A DNA stretch of 64,000 nt from Roseivivax lentus (lineage in GTDB: Bacteria; Pseudomonadota; Alphaproteobacteria; Rhodobacterales; Rhodobacteraceae). Of the stretch, positions 36,063 to 45,347 are shown piece after piece. How positions within the stretch are numbered: the stretch's first letter is position 1; each line of letters opens with the position of its first letter. The notes beneath the pieces are model-generated. The model ran no database searches. It saw nothing but the letters and a program-made list of their open reading frames with translations, and was not told where the DNA came from. The stretch lies in the NCBI RefSeq assembly GCF_900156805.1, contig NZ_FTOQ01000002.1, positions 62,001 through 126,000 of the forward strand, read 5' to 3'. Both the position numbers and the translations under genes were made by a program.

Positions 36063-38507
36063 GTGGCGGCCGTGACGCGCCTGCCCATCGAAGACGCGAT
36101 CGGCGATCTGGTCGCGGCGTTGCGCGCAGGCGGCCGCGCCGTGCTGCAGGCCCCGCCGGGGGCCGGCAAGACCACGCGGGTGCCGCTGGCAATGCTGGAG
36201 GCAGGGCTCACGGAGGGCACCATCCTGATGCTGGAGCCGCGCCGCCTGGCCGCGCGGGCCGCCGCCGAACGCATGGCCGAGACGCTGGGCGAGGCGGTGG
36301 GGGCCACGGTGGGTTACCGTATCCGCGGCGAGGCCAAGGTGGGCCGCGCGACGCGGATCGAGGTGGTCACCGAGGGCATCCTCACGCGGCGGCTGCAATC
36401 GGACCCGGAGCTGTCGGGCGTCGGCGCGGTGATCTTCGACGAGTTCCACGAACGCTCGCTCAACACCGATCTGGGGCTCGCGCTGTGCCTCGAAGTGGCG
36501 GGCGCGCTGCGCGACGACCTGATCCTGTTGCCGATGTCCGCGACGCTCGATGCGGCGCCGGTGGCGGCGCTGATGGGGGCGCCGGTCGTGACCTCCGAGG
36601 GGCGCAGCTTTCCGGTCGAGACGCGCTGGCGCGCGGCCCCTCTGCCCAAGGGGCAGCGGCGGGAGGACGCGGTGGTCGAGACGGTGCTGGAGGCCCTGGA
36701 CGAGACCGAGGGCGGCATGCTGGTCTTCCTGCCGGGCGAGGGGGAGATCCGCCGGGTCGAGGCGCGGCTCAGGGACCGGGTGCCCGCGGGCTGCGTGATC
36801 CGGCCGCTCTTCGGCGCGATGGAATTCTCGGCGCAGCGCGCGGCCATCGCGCCCGACATCGCGGCGCGCAAGATAGTGCTCGCCACCGCCATCGCGGAAA
36901 CCTCGCTGACCATCGAGGATGTGCGCGTCGTCGTGGATGCGGGCCTCGCGCGGCGCGCGCGCTTCGATCCGGGGTCAGGCATGTCGCGGCTGGTCACCGA
37001 GCCGGTGTCGAAGGCCGAAGCCGCGCAGCGGGCGGGCCGCGCGGGCCGGGTCGCGCCGGGGGTGGCCCACCGGCTCTGGACCAGGGGCGAGGAGGGGGCG
37101 CTGCCGGCCTTTCCGCCGGCGGAGATCGAGGTTGCGGATCTCGCGGGGCTCGCGCTGGAACTGGCGGTCTGGGGGGCGGGTCCCGAGGCGCTGCCCTTCC
37201 TGACGGCGCCCGGGGCCGGGCCCTATGCCGAGGCGCAGGCGCTGTTGCGCGCGCTGGGCGCGCTCGATGCGGACCATCGGGTGACCGCGCATGGCCGGCA
37301 GATGGCGGCGATGCCGCTGCATCCGCGGCTGGCGCATATGCTGGCGCGGGCGGGGGCCGGCTCGGCGCCCCTGGCGGCGCTTCTCGCCGAGCGCGATCCG
37401 TTGCGCGGCGCGCCGGTCGACCTGACGCTGAGGCTCGAGGCGCTGCGCGATGCGCAGGGCTTTGCTGCGCGCCGGGGGCTCGTGCCCCATCGCGGCACGC
37501 TCGAGCGGGTGCGCGCCGAGGCCCGGCGCCTGGCGCGCGGCGCGCCCGGGGATCGCGGCCTGAATGCCGCGCAGATGGCGGCGCTGGCCTATCCCGACCG
37601 GGTCGGGCTGCGCCGCAAGGGCGATGCGGCGCGCTACGTGCTGTCGGGCGGCAAGGGCGCCGTCATGGCCGATGACGACCCGCTCGCGGGGGCGCGGCTG
37701 ATCGTGGTCACCGATCTCGACGGCAATCCGCGCGAGGCGCGGATCCGCCAGGCGATCCGGATCGAGGAGGCCGAGCTGCGCGCGATCTTCGCAGATGAGA
37801 TCGGCTGGATCGAGACCTGCCATTGGTCCAAACGCGAGGGCCGCGTCGTCGCGCGGCGGCAGGAGCGGCTGGGGGCCATCGCGCTGGACGACCGGGTCTG
37901 GACCGACGCGCCCGCCGAGGCGGTGGCGCGGGCGATGCTGGAGGGCGTGCGGCATCTGGGATTGCGGCTGTCGGGCAAGGCCGCGCGGTTCGCCGCGCGG
38001 GTGGAGATCGCGCGGGCGGGCGGCGCGGATCTTCCGGCGATGGACAGCGAGGCGCTGCTCGAGAGCCTCGAGGATTGGCTGCTGCCGTTTCTCGGCGGCG
38101 TCACCGGCGCGGAGGACTGGAAGCGGTACGACCTGCTGCCCGCGCTCGAGGCGCGGCTCGATTACGGGCAGCGCCAGGCGCTCGACCGGGCGGTGCCGGG
38201 AGCCTTCACCACGCCGCTCGGGCGGCGCATCCCGATCGATTATTCCGGCGAGGCGCCGGAGATCGCGCTGCGGCTACAGGAGATGTTCGGCCAGGTCGAG
38301 CATCCGAAGGTCGGCGGGCAGCCGCTGCGCGTCACGCTCCTGTCGCCGGCGGGCCGGCCGGTGCAGACCACGATGGACCTGCCGGGCTTCTGGAACAGCT
38401 CCTATGCCGATGTGCGCAAGGACATGCGCGGGCGGTATCCCAAGCATCCCTGGCCCGAGGATCCGCGGCAGGCCGACCCGACGCTCCGGGCCAAGCGGCG
38501 GGAATGA
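36063..38507 (+). CDS. hrpB: ATP-dependent helicase HrpB
   Basis: This 814-residue DExH-box helicase has Walker A QAPPGAGKTTRVPLA, motif II IFDEFHERSL and motif III LPMSATLDAAPV. Motif VI-type residues lie in RAGRAGRVAPGVAHRLW, followed by the HrpB-specific C-terminal domain to the end. Length is close to the usual 810-820 residues. HrpB helicases are thought to act on RNA, but their cellular role is poorly defined. The start is GTG at 36063; GTG at 36072 is an alternative. Confidence 0.93.
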   Translation: MAAVTRLPIEDAIGDLVAALRAGGRAVLQAPPGAGKTTRVPLAMLEAGLTEGTILMLEPRRLAARAAAERMAETLGEAVGATVGYRIRGEAKVGRATRIEVVTEGILTRRLQSDPELSGVGAVIFDEFHERSLNTDLGLALCLEVAGALRDDLILLPMSATLDAAPVAALMGAPVVTSEGRSFPVETRWRAAPLPKGQRREDAVVETVLEALDETEGGMLVFLPGEGEIRRVEARLRDRVPAGCVIRPLFGAMEFSAQRAAIAPDIAARKIVLATAIAETSLTIEDVRVVVDAGLARRARFDPGSGMSRLVTEPVSKAEAAQRAGRAGRVAPGVAHRLWTRGEEGALPAFPPAEIEVADLAGLALELAVWGAGPEALPFLTAPGAGPYAEAQALLRALGALDADHRVTAHGRQMAAMPLHPRLAHMLARAGAGSAPLAALLAERDPLRGAPVDLTLRLEALRDAQGFAARRGLVPHRGTLERVRAEARRLARGAPGDRGLNAAQMAALAYPDRVGLRRKGDAARYVLSGGKGAVMADDDPLAGARLIVVTDLDGNPREARIRQAIRIEEAELRAIFADEIGWIETCHWSKREGRVVARRQERLGAIALDDRVWTDAPAEAVARAMLEGVRHLGLRLSGKAARFAARVEIARAGGADLPAMDSEALLESLEDWLLPFLGGVTGAEDWKRYDLLPALEARLDYGQRQALDRAVPGAFTTPLGRRIPIDYSGEAPEIALRLQEMFGQVEHPKVGGQPLRVTLLSPAGRPVQTTMDLPGFWNSSYADVRKDMRGRYPKHPWPEDPRQADPTLRAKRRE

Positions 38508-38525
38508 GGGCGCGTCCCGCGCCCT

Positions 38526-38569
38526 GCGAGAGACGCTGTCTCTCGCGCTCTCTGGAGGTATTTCCGGTC
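38526..38569. repeat. Dispersed gene-end element, copy 1 (hairpin plus GGAGGTATTTCCGGTC)
   Basis: A 9-bp stem (GCGAGAGAC / GTCTCTCGC, 38526-38546, 3-base loop) runs into CTCTCGCGCTCTCTGGAGG...GGTC. Positions 38540-38569 match the reverse complement of 53578-53607 at 29 of 30 positions. Both copies lie directly after a gene end, so a terminator-associated repeat is likely. This copy follows hrpB. Confidence 0.7.
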
Positions 38570-38692
38570 CGGTCGTGACAGGGGCGGGGCGCGCCTGCCG
38601 GGCCCGGGCCGCGAGGCTGGACACCGGGCCGGGTGCGGGCCAGAACGGGGCGGGCCGGAACGAGGCCGGCCCAGGGGACAAGCGAGACGGGT

Positions 38693-39703
38693 ATGGAGAT
38701 CGATGCAATGCAGGCGGGCATCCTCAGGGGCGAGCGGCGCGCGCTGGCCCGGGCGATCACGCTGGTGGAAAGCGGGCGGGCGGATCACCGGGGCGACGCG
38801 ATCGCGCTTCTGCAGGGGCTGAAGGATGCGGATCACGGACGCGAGGCGCTGCGGATCGGCCTTTCGGGCACGCCCGGGGTGGGCAAGTCCACCTTCATCG
38901 AGGCCTTCGGGATGATGCTGACGGGCCGGGGGCTCAAGGTGGCGGTGCTGGCGGTCGATCCCTCCTCGGCGCGGTCGGGGGGCTCGATCCTCGGCGACAA
39001 GACGCGGATGGAGCGGCTGGCGCGGGACCCGCGCGCCTTCATCCGGCCCTCGCCCAGCCAGTCGCATCTGGGCGGGGTCGCCCGGCGCACCCGCGAGGCG
39101 ATCGAGCTTTGCGAGGCGGCGGATTTCGACGTCATCCTGATCGAGACGGTGGGCGTCGGGCAGTCCGAGACCGTGGTGGCCGAGCTGTCGGATCTCTTCG
39201 TGCTGCTGCTGGCGCCGGCGGGCGGGGACGAGCTGCAGGGCGTCAAGCGCGGCATCATGGAGATGGCCGACATCATCCTGATCAACAAGGCCGATGGCGA
39301 TCTGAAGGCCACCGCGACGCGGACCTGCGCGGATTACGCGGGCGCGCTGCGGCTCTTGCGCAAGCGGCCGCAGGACCCCGAGGGGTTTCCCAAGGCGCTG
39401 ACCGTCTCGGCGATCGAGGAAGCGGGGCTCGCCCAGGCCTGGGACGAGATGCAGGCGCTGGCCGAATGGCGGCGCGAGACCGGGCACTGGGCGGCGCGGC
39501 GCGCGCACCAGGCGCGCTACTGGTTCGAGGCGGAAGTGCGCGAGGCGCTGCTCTCGACGCTGAAGCGCGAGCCGGTCAAGGGCGCCATGGCGCGGCTTGC
39601 GGGTGCCGTGGAGGCCGGAGACCTGACCGCCGCGGCGGCCGCCGAGGAGCTTCTGACCACTTATCTGCAGCGCCCGCCGCAATCGGGCACGGGCGGGACT
39701 TGA
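38693..39703 (+). CDS. meaB: Methylmalonyl-CoA mutase-associated GTPase MeaB
   Basis: This 336-residue G3E-family P-loop GTPase has Walker A LSGTPGVGKSTFIEAFG, the segment AVDPSSARSGGSILGDKTRM, Walker B VILIETVGVGQSE and the guanine motif INKADGD. It protects and reactivates B12-dependent methylmalonyl-CoA mutase during propionyl-CoA use. The mutase is not in this window, but propionyl-CoA synthetase is encoded about 14 kb away. I chose the ATG at 38693 as giving the usual length; upstream codons look like the G-rich intergenic region. Confidence 0.93.
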   Translation: MEIDAMQAGILRGERRALARAITLVESGRADHRGDAIALLQGLKDADHGREALRIGLSGTPGVGKSTFIEAFGMMLTGRGLKVAVLAVDPSSARSGGSILGDKTRMERLARDPRAFIRPSPSQSHLGGVARRTREAIELCEAADFDVILIETVGVGQSETVVAELSDLFVLLLAPAGGDELQGVKRGIMEMADIILINKADGDLKATATRTCADYAGALRLLRKRPQDPEGFPKALTVSAIEEAGLAQAWDEMQALAEWRRETGHWAARRAHQARYWFEAEVREALLSTLKREPVKGAMARLAGAVEAGDLTAAAAAEELLTTYLQRPPQSGTGGT

Positions 39704-39728
39704 CGCCATGGGCGCGCTTGCCTAGAGA
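39700..39728 (+). promoter_or_regulatory. Sigma-70-type promoter of rpmB
   Basis: TTGACG (39700-39705) and TAGAGA (39723-39728) are separated by exactly 17 bases, about 110 bases upstream of the rpmB start. The -35 overlaps the meaB stop codon. This is the clearest promoter-like pair in the window. Confidence 0.6.
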
Positions 39729-39835
39729 AGCGCGACGAGATTCCGGGCGCGGCCCCCAAGCGGCGCCCTTTCCCCATTTGGCGGCGGTCTCCGGAATATC
39801 CGGCCCATCGCCCTGACATTGACGAGGATGAACCC

Positions 39836-40135
39836 ATGTCGCGCGTGTGCGAACTGACCGGTAAGGGCCCGATGGTTGGCAACAATGTCAGCCACGCCAA
39901 CAACAAGACCAAGCGGCGTTACCTGCCGAACCTGAACAACGTGACGCTGCAGTCCGAAGCGCTGGGCCGCGGCATCAAGCTGCGCATCTGTTCCGCGGCG
40001 CTGCGCACGGTGGATCACCGTGGCGGGCTCGACAAGTTTCTCGAGAAGGCCAAGGACACCGACCTGTCGGCCTCGGCGCTGAAGATCAAGAAAGAGATCG
40101 CCAAGCTGCAGACGGCACAGGCCGCGGAGGCCTGA
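39836..40135 (+). CDS. rpmB: 50S ribosomal protein L28
   Basis: This 99-residue ribosomal protein starts [28 protein letters not shown], the universal L28 N-terminus, and has the family's [22 protein letters not shown] core. It has its own promoter upstream and an intrinsic terminator downstream, so it is probably monocistronic. Confidence 0.98.
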   Translation: MSRVCELTGKGPMVGNNVSHANNKTKRRYLPNLNNVTLQSEALGRGIKLRICSAALRTVDHRGGLDKFLEKAKDTDLSASALKIKKEIAKLQTAQAAEA

Positions 40136-40174
40136 TCCGGCCCTGCCGATCCGTCCTTCGGCGAATCGTTTGAA

Positions 40175-40204
40175 CAGCCCCGCGCCTCAGGCCGGGGCTG
40201 TTTT
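40175..40204. terminator. Intrinsic terminator after rpmB
   Basis: CAGCCCCG and CGGGGCTG form an 8-bp stem with a 10-base loop, followed by TTTT, 40 bases past the rpmB stop. It may also serve the convergent membrane-protein gene. Confidence 0.8.
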
Positions 40205-40218
40205 CCATCGCGCGCCGG

Positions 40219-40995
40219 TCATTCGGGACGGATCGCGCGGCGATAGAGGTGCCAGCTCGCATGGCCGAGGATCGGCAGCACCACGAGGAGCCCCAGGAAG
40301 AAGGGCACGAGCGCCAGGAAGGTGAGCCCCGCGATCAGCAGCGCCCAGCCCAGCATGACGGCGGGATTGGCGCGCACGGCGCCCACGCTCAGCCGCATGG
40401 CGGTGACGAAATCCACCTCCCGGTCGAGCAGCAGCGGCAGGCTGATCGCCGTCAGCGCGAAGAGCAGGAAGGCGAAGGCCGCGCCGAAGCCCAGCTCCGC
40501 CAGGATCATGGTCAGGCCCTTGCCGTTGAGATAGGTCGCCAGGTCGTCCGGCGGCCCCGTCAGCGCCGAGGGGCCCATGATGAGCGCGAAGAGCATATGC
40601 GCGAAGAACGACCAGAACAGGAAATAGATCACGATCACAGCCCCGGCCCAGGGGATCTGCCGGGTCCGTTCGTTCCAGATCACGCCGAGCACACCGGGGA
40701 AGCTGAGGGGCTCGCCGCACTCCAGCCGGCGGCTGACCTCGTAGAGGCCGACCGCGAGGAAGGGCGCGATCAGCGGAAAGCCCAGCGACAGGGTCAGCGT
40801 CCAGGTGAAGAGCCCCGCGCCGAGTTGCGCGAGGACCAGCCCCGCAAGCACGTAGACACCCGCGAAGAACAGTCCGTAGACCGGCGCGCGGCGGAAATCG
40901 TGCCAGCCGCAGCGCAGGACCGCGCCCAGATCCGCGAAGGACAGGGCGGCGATGCCAAGCCGCGGCGCGGCGGTCGGATCGGATGTGCTGCTCAC
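40219..40995 (-). CDS. DUF2189-like inner-membrane protein
   Basis: This 258-residue protein has about six hydrophobic segments, among them GLFFAGVYVLAGLVLAQLGAG, GFPLIAPFLAVGLYEVSRRLE and FFLGLLVVLPILGHASWHLYR. The closing ILGHASWHLYRR resembles the DUF2189 family of uncharacterised inner-membrane proteins. I chose the GTG at 40995 because CAGGAGA lies 5 bases before it; the longer frame upstream would add a basic stretch with no membrane or signal character. The function is unknown. Confidence 0.82.
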   Translation of the reverse strand: MSSTSDPTAAPRLGIAALSFADLGAVLRCGWHDFRRAPVYGLFFAGVYVLAGLVLAQLGAGLFTWTLTLSLGFPLIAPFLAVGLYEVSRRLECGEPLSFPGVLGVIWNERTRQIPWAGAVIVIYFLFWSFFAHMLFALIMGPSALTGPPDDLATYLNGKGLTMILAELGFGAAFAFLLFALTAISLPLLLDREVDFVTAMRLSVGAVRANPAVMLGWALLIAGLTFLALVPFFLGLLVVLPILGHASWHLYRRAIRPE

Positions 40996-41166
40996 GGGGT
41001 CTCCTGTCGCGCTGTCGCCTGTCGAACCATGTCCGAGGCAGAATGCAGACGCCTTGCTCTGGATCAATCCCGGTCCGGCGGGCGCGTGCTTTCTTCGCGC
41101 CCGAAAAGGGGGGGTGAGCGTGCGTGTCGCCTTGCGCCCCGCAGTCAAAGAAGGCATCTGCACCGC

Positions 41167-41625
41167 ATGAAAACAACCGTTCTAATCCCCGCCCTGTTGG
41201 CCGCGCTGATCGGCCTGTCGGCTTCTGGTGCCGCCGCCGAGATCGTCGTGCGCGACGCCTATATGCGCAGCACGGCCCCGGACGCCCCCACGGGCGCGGC
41301 CTTCATGGCGATCGAGAATACCGGCGATGCGCCGGTGCGTCTGGTCGCCGCCGAGAGCGACATCGCCGCCCGGATCGAGCTGCACGAGCATCGCGAGGAC
41401 GAGAACGGCATGATGATGATGCGCGAGATCGAAGGCGGGATCGAGATCCCGCCCGGGGCCGTCCATAGCCTGCAGCGCGGCGGCGATCACGTGATGATCA
41501 TGGGGCTCACTGTGCCGCTGGTGCAGGGCGAGACCCAGCCTCTGGCGTTGCGTTTCGAGGACGGGACCGTGCTCGACCTCGACGTGGTGGTCGACCGCGA
41601 GCGCGCGCCGGAGATGGCGCATTAG
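41167..41625 (+). CDS. Periplasmic copper chaperone PCu(A)C
   Basis: The 152-residue product has a signal peptide (PALLAALIGLSASGAAA). A cupredoxin-like domain follows with the copper-ligand motif of the PCu(A)C family: His-Glu-His...Met-Met-Met (ELHEHREDENGMMMM) followed by GGDHVMIMGL. Such proteins deliver Cu(I) to the Cu(A) site of cytochrome oxidase. Its last 4 bases overlap the convergent sirtuin gene. Confidence 0.9.
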   Translation: MKTTVLIPALLAALIGLSASGAAAEIVVRDAYMRSTAPDAPTGAAFMAIENTGDAPVRLVAAESDIAARIELHEHREDENGMMMMREIEGGIEIPPGAVHSLQRGGDHVMIMGLTVPLVQGETQPLALRFEDGTVLDLDVVVDRERAPEMAH

Positions 41626-42326
41626 TCCGGAGCGGACCCGAGGAGGCCGTCGACCCAGGCCGGGACGGCCGCGCTGGCCGCGCCGGTCAGGGTGCGGTCG
41701 AAAAGGCCAGAAGCCGCGGTTTCCTCGAGATTGATCTCGAGGGTCTCAATCCCGGCCATCCGCGCCTCTTCGACGAAGCCCGCCGCCGGGTAGACATTGC
41801 CCGAGGTGCCGATGGCGACGAAGAGATCGGCCATGCCGAGATGCGCCGCGATGGCATCCATGTGATAGGGCATCTCGCCGAACCAGACGATATCGGGTCG
41901 CGCCGTGGGCCGGGCGCAGGCGGGGCAGGCCGCGCCCACGGCCATTTCGCGCGGAGCGTCCCAGCGATGCGCGCAGGCCGCACAGAGGGCACGGGAAAGC
42001 TCTCCGTGCATGTGGATGACCGTGGCGCCCGCCGCTTCTTGCAGCCCGTCCACGTTCTGCGTCACGATCACCACCTCGCCCGCATGGTCGCGCTGCAGCC
42101 GCGCGAGCGCGGCATGGGCGGCGTTGGGTCGGGCATCGGCGGCCTGCGCGCGGCGGGCATTGTAGAAGCCGTGCACGCGGGCGGGATCGCGGGCGAAGGC
42201 CTCGGGCGTGGCCACGTCCTCGATCCGGTGCCTGGTCCAGATCCCGTCCTTGTCGCGGAAGGTGCCGAGCCCGCTTTCGGCGGAGATCCCCGCCCCGGTC
42301 AGGATCACGATTTTCTCTGGGCGCAT
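41622..42326 (-). CDS. cobB: NAD-dependent protein deacylase (CobB-type sirtuin)
   Basis: This 234-residue sirtuin has the NAD motif LTGAGISAESGLGTFRDKDGIW, the catalytic His in MHGELS, and TQNVDGLQEAAG. Four zinc cysteines occur as CAAC and CPAC. Tyr55 and Arg58 (FYNARR) form the Y-x-x-R signature of class III (SIRT5-like) enzymes that remove succinyl or malonyl as well as acetyl groups. The start at 42326 has GAGACAAGC upstream. It is divergent from the phosphatase gene. Confidence 0.92.
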   Translation of the reverse strand: MRPEKIVILTGAGISAESGLGTFRDKDGIWTRHRIEDVATPEAFARDPARVHGFYNARRAQAADARPNAAHAALARLQRDHAGEVVIVTQNVDGLQEAAGATVIHMHGELSRALCAACAHRWDAPREMAVGAACPACARPTARPDIVWFGEMPYHMDAIAAHLGMADLFVAIGTSGNVYPAAGFVEEARMAGIETLEINLEETAASGLFDRTLTGAASAAVPAWVDGLLGSAPD

Positions 42327-42382
42327 GCTTGTCTCCCCGGGCGGTCTGGCTACCCTCCACGGCACCTGTCGCCGGAGCCGCC

Positions 42383-42841
42383 ATGACCACATCCATCCTT
42401 TTCGTCTGTCTCGGGAATATCTGCCGCTCGCCCTCGGCGGAAGGGGTCGTGCGCGCGAAGGCCGCCCGGCGGGGCCTCGATCTGCGGCTCGATTCCGCCG
42501 GAACGGGCGACTGGCATGTGGGCAAGCCGCCCTATCCGCCGATGATCGCGGCGGCCGGGGCGCGGGGCTACGACCTGACGGATCTGCGCGCGCGGCAGGT
42601 GAACCGGGCGGATTTCGACCGGTTCGATCTGATCGTCGCGATGGATGGCGAGAACCTGTCGGACCTGCGCGCGATGCGGCCCGAAAGTGGTGCCGAGGTG
42701 ATGCTTTTCACCGATGCGCTGGAGGAGCCCGGCACCGACCACGTGCCCGATCCCTATTACACGCGCGATTTCGAGGGGGCGCTCGACCTCGTAGAGCGGG
42801 CGGCGGAGGCGCTGCTGGACCGGATCGCGGGGCGCGCCTAG
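42383..42841 (+). CDS. Low-molecular-weight protein-tyrosine phosphatase
   Basis: This 152-residue enzyme has the P-loop VCLGNICRSPSAEG (Cys9 nucleophile, Arg15) near the N-terminus and the general-acid Asp in VPDPYYTRDFEGA. It dephosphorylates Tyr residues in the cytoplasm, and its targets are unknown. The ATG at 42383 is placed so that the P-loop is in the usual position. It overlaps the end of the convergent lipoprotein gene by 4 bases. Confidence 0.94.
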   Translation: MTTSILFVCLGNICRSPSAEGVVRAKAARRGLDLRLDSAGTGDWHVGKPPYPPMIAAAGARGYDLTDLRARQVNRADFDRFDLIVAMDGENLSDLRAMRPESGAEVMLFTDALEEPGTDHVPDPYYTRDFEGALDLVERAAEALLDRIAGRA

Positions 42842-43176
42842 AGCCGCACCATGATCGCGATTGTGACGGCCTCAATCCATTGGGCGCTGCCGGGATCGGG
42901 CAGGGCGGCGATGTCGCCCAGGGTCGCGGCGCGGTCCTCTGGCGGGACGGGGGCTGTTTGCCAGAGCCGTGCTTGGATTTCCAGGTCGGTCAGGAGGGCG
43001 GGGCCGGCCTCGGTGACGGCGGATTTGACCGCGGCGCGGCGGGCGTTGTAGGCGGCGTTGCCAATGCCGGTTGTGACCGCTGAGACGGGTAGAAGCATCG
43101 GGTTGCCGAGGTGGTTGGGTTCGCTGCTGCAGGCGGAGAGGGCGCACAGGGCGGCGGCGCTGAGATGCTTTGACAT
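42838..43176 (-). CDS. Small lipoprotein of unknown function
   Basis: The 112-residue product begins MSKHLSAAALCALSAC, a lipoprotein signal with lipobox LSAC (Cys at 16). After a short linker come helical stretches including AVTTGIGNAAYNARRAAVKSAV and TDLEIQARLWQ. I do not recognise a named family. The start at 43176 has GGAAGG upstream. It lies convergent to the phosphatase gene. Confidence 0.7.
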   Translation of the reverse strand: MSKHLSAAALCALSACSSEPNHLGNPMLLPVSAVTTGIGNAAYNARRAAVKSAVTEAGPALLTDLEIQARLWQTAPVPPEDRAATLGDIAALPDPGSAQWIEAVTIAIMVRL

Positions 43177-43395
43177 GAGAGCCTTCCGCGAGGGTGATTT
43201 GGGGAGGCTACCACACGGCCTTGCCGCATCCCATTGCGTGTGAGCGGGTTCTCCGAAGCGCGGACAAGGCAGTTTGCTGCTGTCGCGCTCCCGCACCTGC
43301 CCGCGGACAGGCGCGTCCGGCGTTTTCGTATGTGGCAGGCTTGGGCGGGATCAGCGGTGCGTGATGCGCCCTACTCCGACCGGGTGGGCACGCGC

Positions 43396-43459
43396 GTTTT
43401 CACTGAAAACACGCTGCCGCCCACGCGCACTGAAAATGGGTTCAAGAATCCATTTTCAG
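43396..43459. terminator. Two adjacent GAAAA-type hairpins at the lepA end
   Basis: CTGAAAATGG (43430-43439) and CCATTTTCAG (43450-43459) form a perfect 10-bp stem whose loop contains the lepA stop codon. A second hairpin, GTTTTC-ACT-GAAAAC (43396-43410), lies 20 bases further along the lepA transcript. The two share the TTTTCA/TGAAAA core and probably end the lepA transcript. Confidence 0.6.
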
Positions 43460-45247
43460 CGCGGAAATAAACGCTTCCTGCGGGATCTCCACCTTGCCGA
43501 ACTGGCGCATCTTCTTCTTGCCGGCCTTCTGCTTTTCCAGAAGCTTCTTTTTCCGGGTCGCGTCGCCGCCATAGCACTTCGCGGTCACGTCCTTGCGCAT
43601 GGCCGAGAGCGTCTCGCGGGCGATGACCTTGCCGCCGATGGCCGCCTGGATCGGGATCTTGAACATGTGGCGCGGGATCAGCTCTTTCAGCTTCTCGCAC
43701 ATGGCGCGGCCCCGCATCTCGGCGCGGTCGCGGTGGACCATCATCGCCAGCGCGTCGACCGGTTCGTCGTTCACCAGGATCGACATCTTCACGAGGTTGT
43801 CCTCGCGGTAGCCGATCATCTCGTAATCGAAGCTCGCGTAACCCTTTGTTACCGATTTCAGGCGATCGTAGAAATCGAAAACCACTTCATTGAGAGGGAG
43901 GTCGTACACCGTCATCGCCCGCCCGCCCACATAGGTGAGGTCAAGCTGGATGCCGCGCCGCTCCTGGCAGAGCTTCAGCACGTCGCCGAGATATTCGTCG
44001 GGCACCATCACCGTCGCCTTGATCCGCGGCTCCTCGATATGGCTGACATAGGTCATGTCGGGCATGTCGGCGGGGTTGTGCAGATCGACCCGCTCGCCGT
44101 CCTTGCGGAACAGGTGATAGATCACCGAGGGCGCGGTGGTGATGAGCTCGATATCGTATTCGCGTTCCAGCCGGTCGCGGATCACCTCGAGGTGCAGAAG
44201 CCCGAGGAAACCGCAGCGGAACCCGAAGCCGAGCGCGGCGGAGGTTTCCATCTCGTAGGTAAAGGAGGCATCGTTCAGCGCGAGCTTCTCGATGGCGTCG
44301 CGCATATCCTCGAAATCGTTCGCATCGACCGGGAAGAGCCCACAGAACACCACCGGGACGGATGGCTTGAAGCCCGGCAGCGGTGTCTCGCAGGGGCGTT
44401 TTTCGTGGGTGATCGTGTCGCCGACGCGGGTGTCGCGGACCTGCTTGATCGACGCGTTCAAATAGCCGATCTCGCCGGCCCCGAGGCTTTTCACATGGGT
44501 CATGGCGGGGCGGTAGACGCCCACGTCGTCGACGTCATAGGTGCCGCCCGTCTTCATCATGCGGATGCGGTCGCCCTTCTTGAGCGTGCCGTCGATGATC
44601 CGCACGATACAGATGACGCCGAGATACTGGTCGTATTTCGAATCGACCAGCATGGCCTTCAGCGGCTTGTCCGGATCGCCCTCGGGTGGGGGCGGCAGGC
44701 GGTTGACGATGGCCTCGAGCACGTCGGGGATGCCGACGCCGGTCTTGGCCGAGATGAGGCACGCCTCGGAGGCGTCGATGCCGATCACGTCCTCGATCTG
44801 CTCGCGCACCCGGTCGGGCTCGGCGGCGGGCAGGTCGACCTTGTTCAGGACGGGCACGATCTCGTGGTCGGCCTCGATCGCGGTGTAGACATTGGCCAGC
44901 GTCTGCGCCTCGACGCCCTGCGTCGCGTCCACCACCAGAAGCGAGCCCTCGACCGCCTGCATCGAGCGGGACACCTCGTAGCCGAAATCCACATGGCCCG
45001 GCGTGTCGATGAGGTTCAGCACGTAGGTGTGGCCGTCCTTGGCGGGATAGTCGATGCGGACGGTGTTGGCCTTGATGGTGATGCCGCGCTCGCGCTCGAT
45101 ATCCATCGCGTCGAGCATCTGCTCCTTCATGTCCCGTTCGGCCACCGTTCCGGTGAGCTGGATCAGCCGGTCGGCCAGGGTGGATTTCCCGTGGTCGATA
45201 TGGGCGACGATGGAGAAATTGCGGATGCGGGACAGGGGTGTGCTCAT
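43442..45247 (-). CDS. lepA: Elongation factor 4 (back-translocase LepA)
   Basis: This 601-residue translational GTPase has G1 [17 protein letters not shown]3 [12 protein letters not shown] and G4 [15 protein letters not shown]-like domains III/V follow, together with the LepA-specific C-terminal domain ([32 protein letters not shown]). It acts on ribosomes stalled under ionic stress. Its length is normal. A pair of hairpins surrounds the stop codon. Confidence 0.97.
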   Translation of the reverse strand: MSTPLSRIRNFSIVAHIDHGKSTLADRLIQLTGTVAERDMKEQMLDAMDIERERGITIKANTVRIDYPAKDGHTYVLNLIDTPGHVDFGYEVSRSMQAVEGSLLVVDATQGVEAQTLANVYTAIEADHEIVPVLNKVDLPAAEPDRVREQIEDVIGIDASEACLISAKTGVGIPDVLEAIVNRLPPPPEGDPDKPLKAMLVDSKYDQYLGVICIVRIIDGTLKKGDRIRMMKTGGTYDVDDVGVYRPAMTHVKSLGAGEIGYLNASIKQVRDTRVGDTITHEKRPCETPLPGFKPSVPVVFCGLFPVDANDFEDMRDAIEKLALNDASFTYEMETSAALGFGFRCGFLGLLHLEVIRDRLEREYDIELITTAPSVIYHLFRKDGERVDLHNPADMPDMTYVSHIEEPRIKATVMVPDEYLGDVLKLCQERRGIQLDLTYVGGRAMTVYDLPLNEVVFDFYDRLKSVTKGYASFDYEMIGYREDNLVKMSILVNDEPVDALAMMVHRDRAEMRGRAMCEKLKELIPRHMFKIPIQAAIGGKVIARETLSAMRKDVTAKCYGGDATRKKKLLEKQKAGKKKMRQFGKVEIPQEAFISALKMDS

Positions 45248-45347
45248 GACCTCGCGATATGACGCGGAGGCGGTGTCTGGTCAAGGTGGGTTGATGGCGC
45301 GGGGCGGTCCGGTAGGGTGGTGTGCGGGATAAGTGGCAGGCGGTGCG

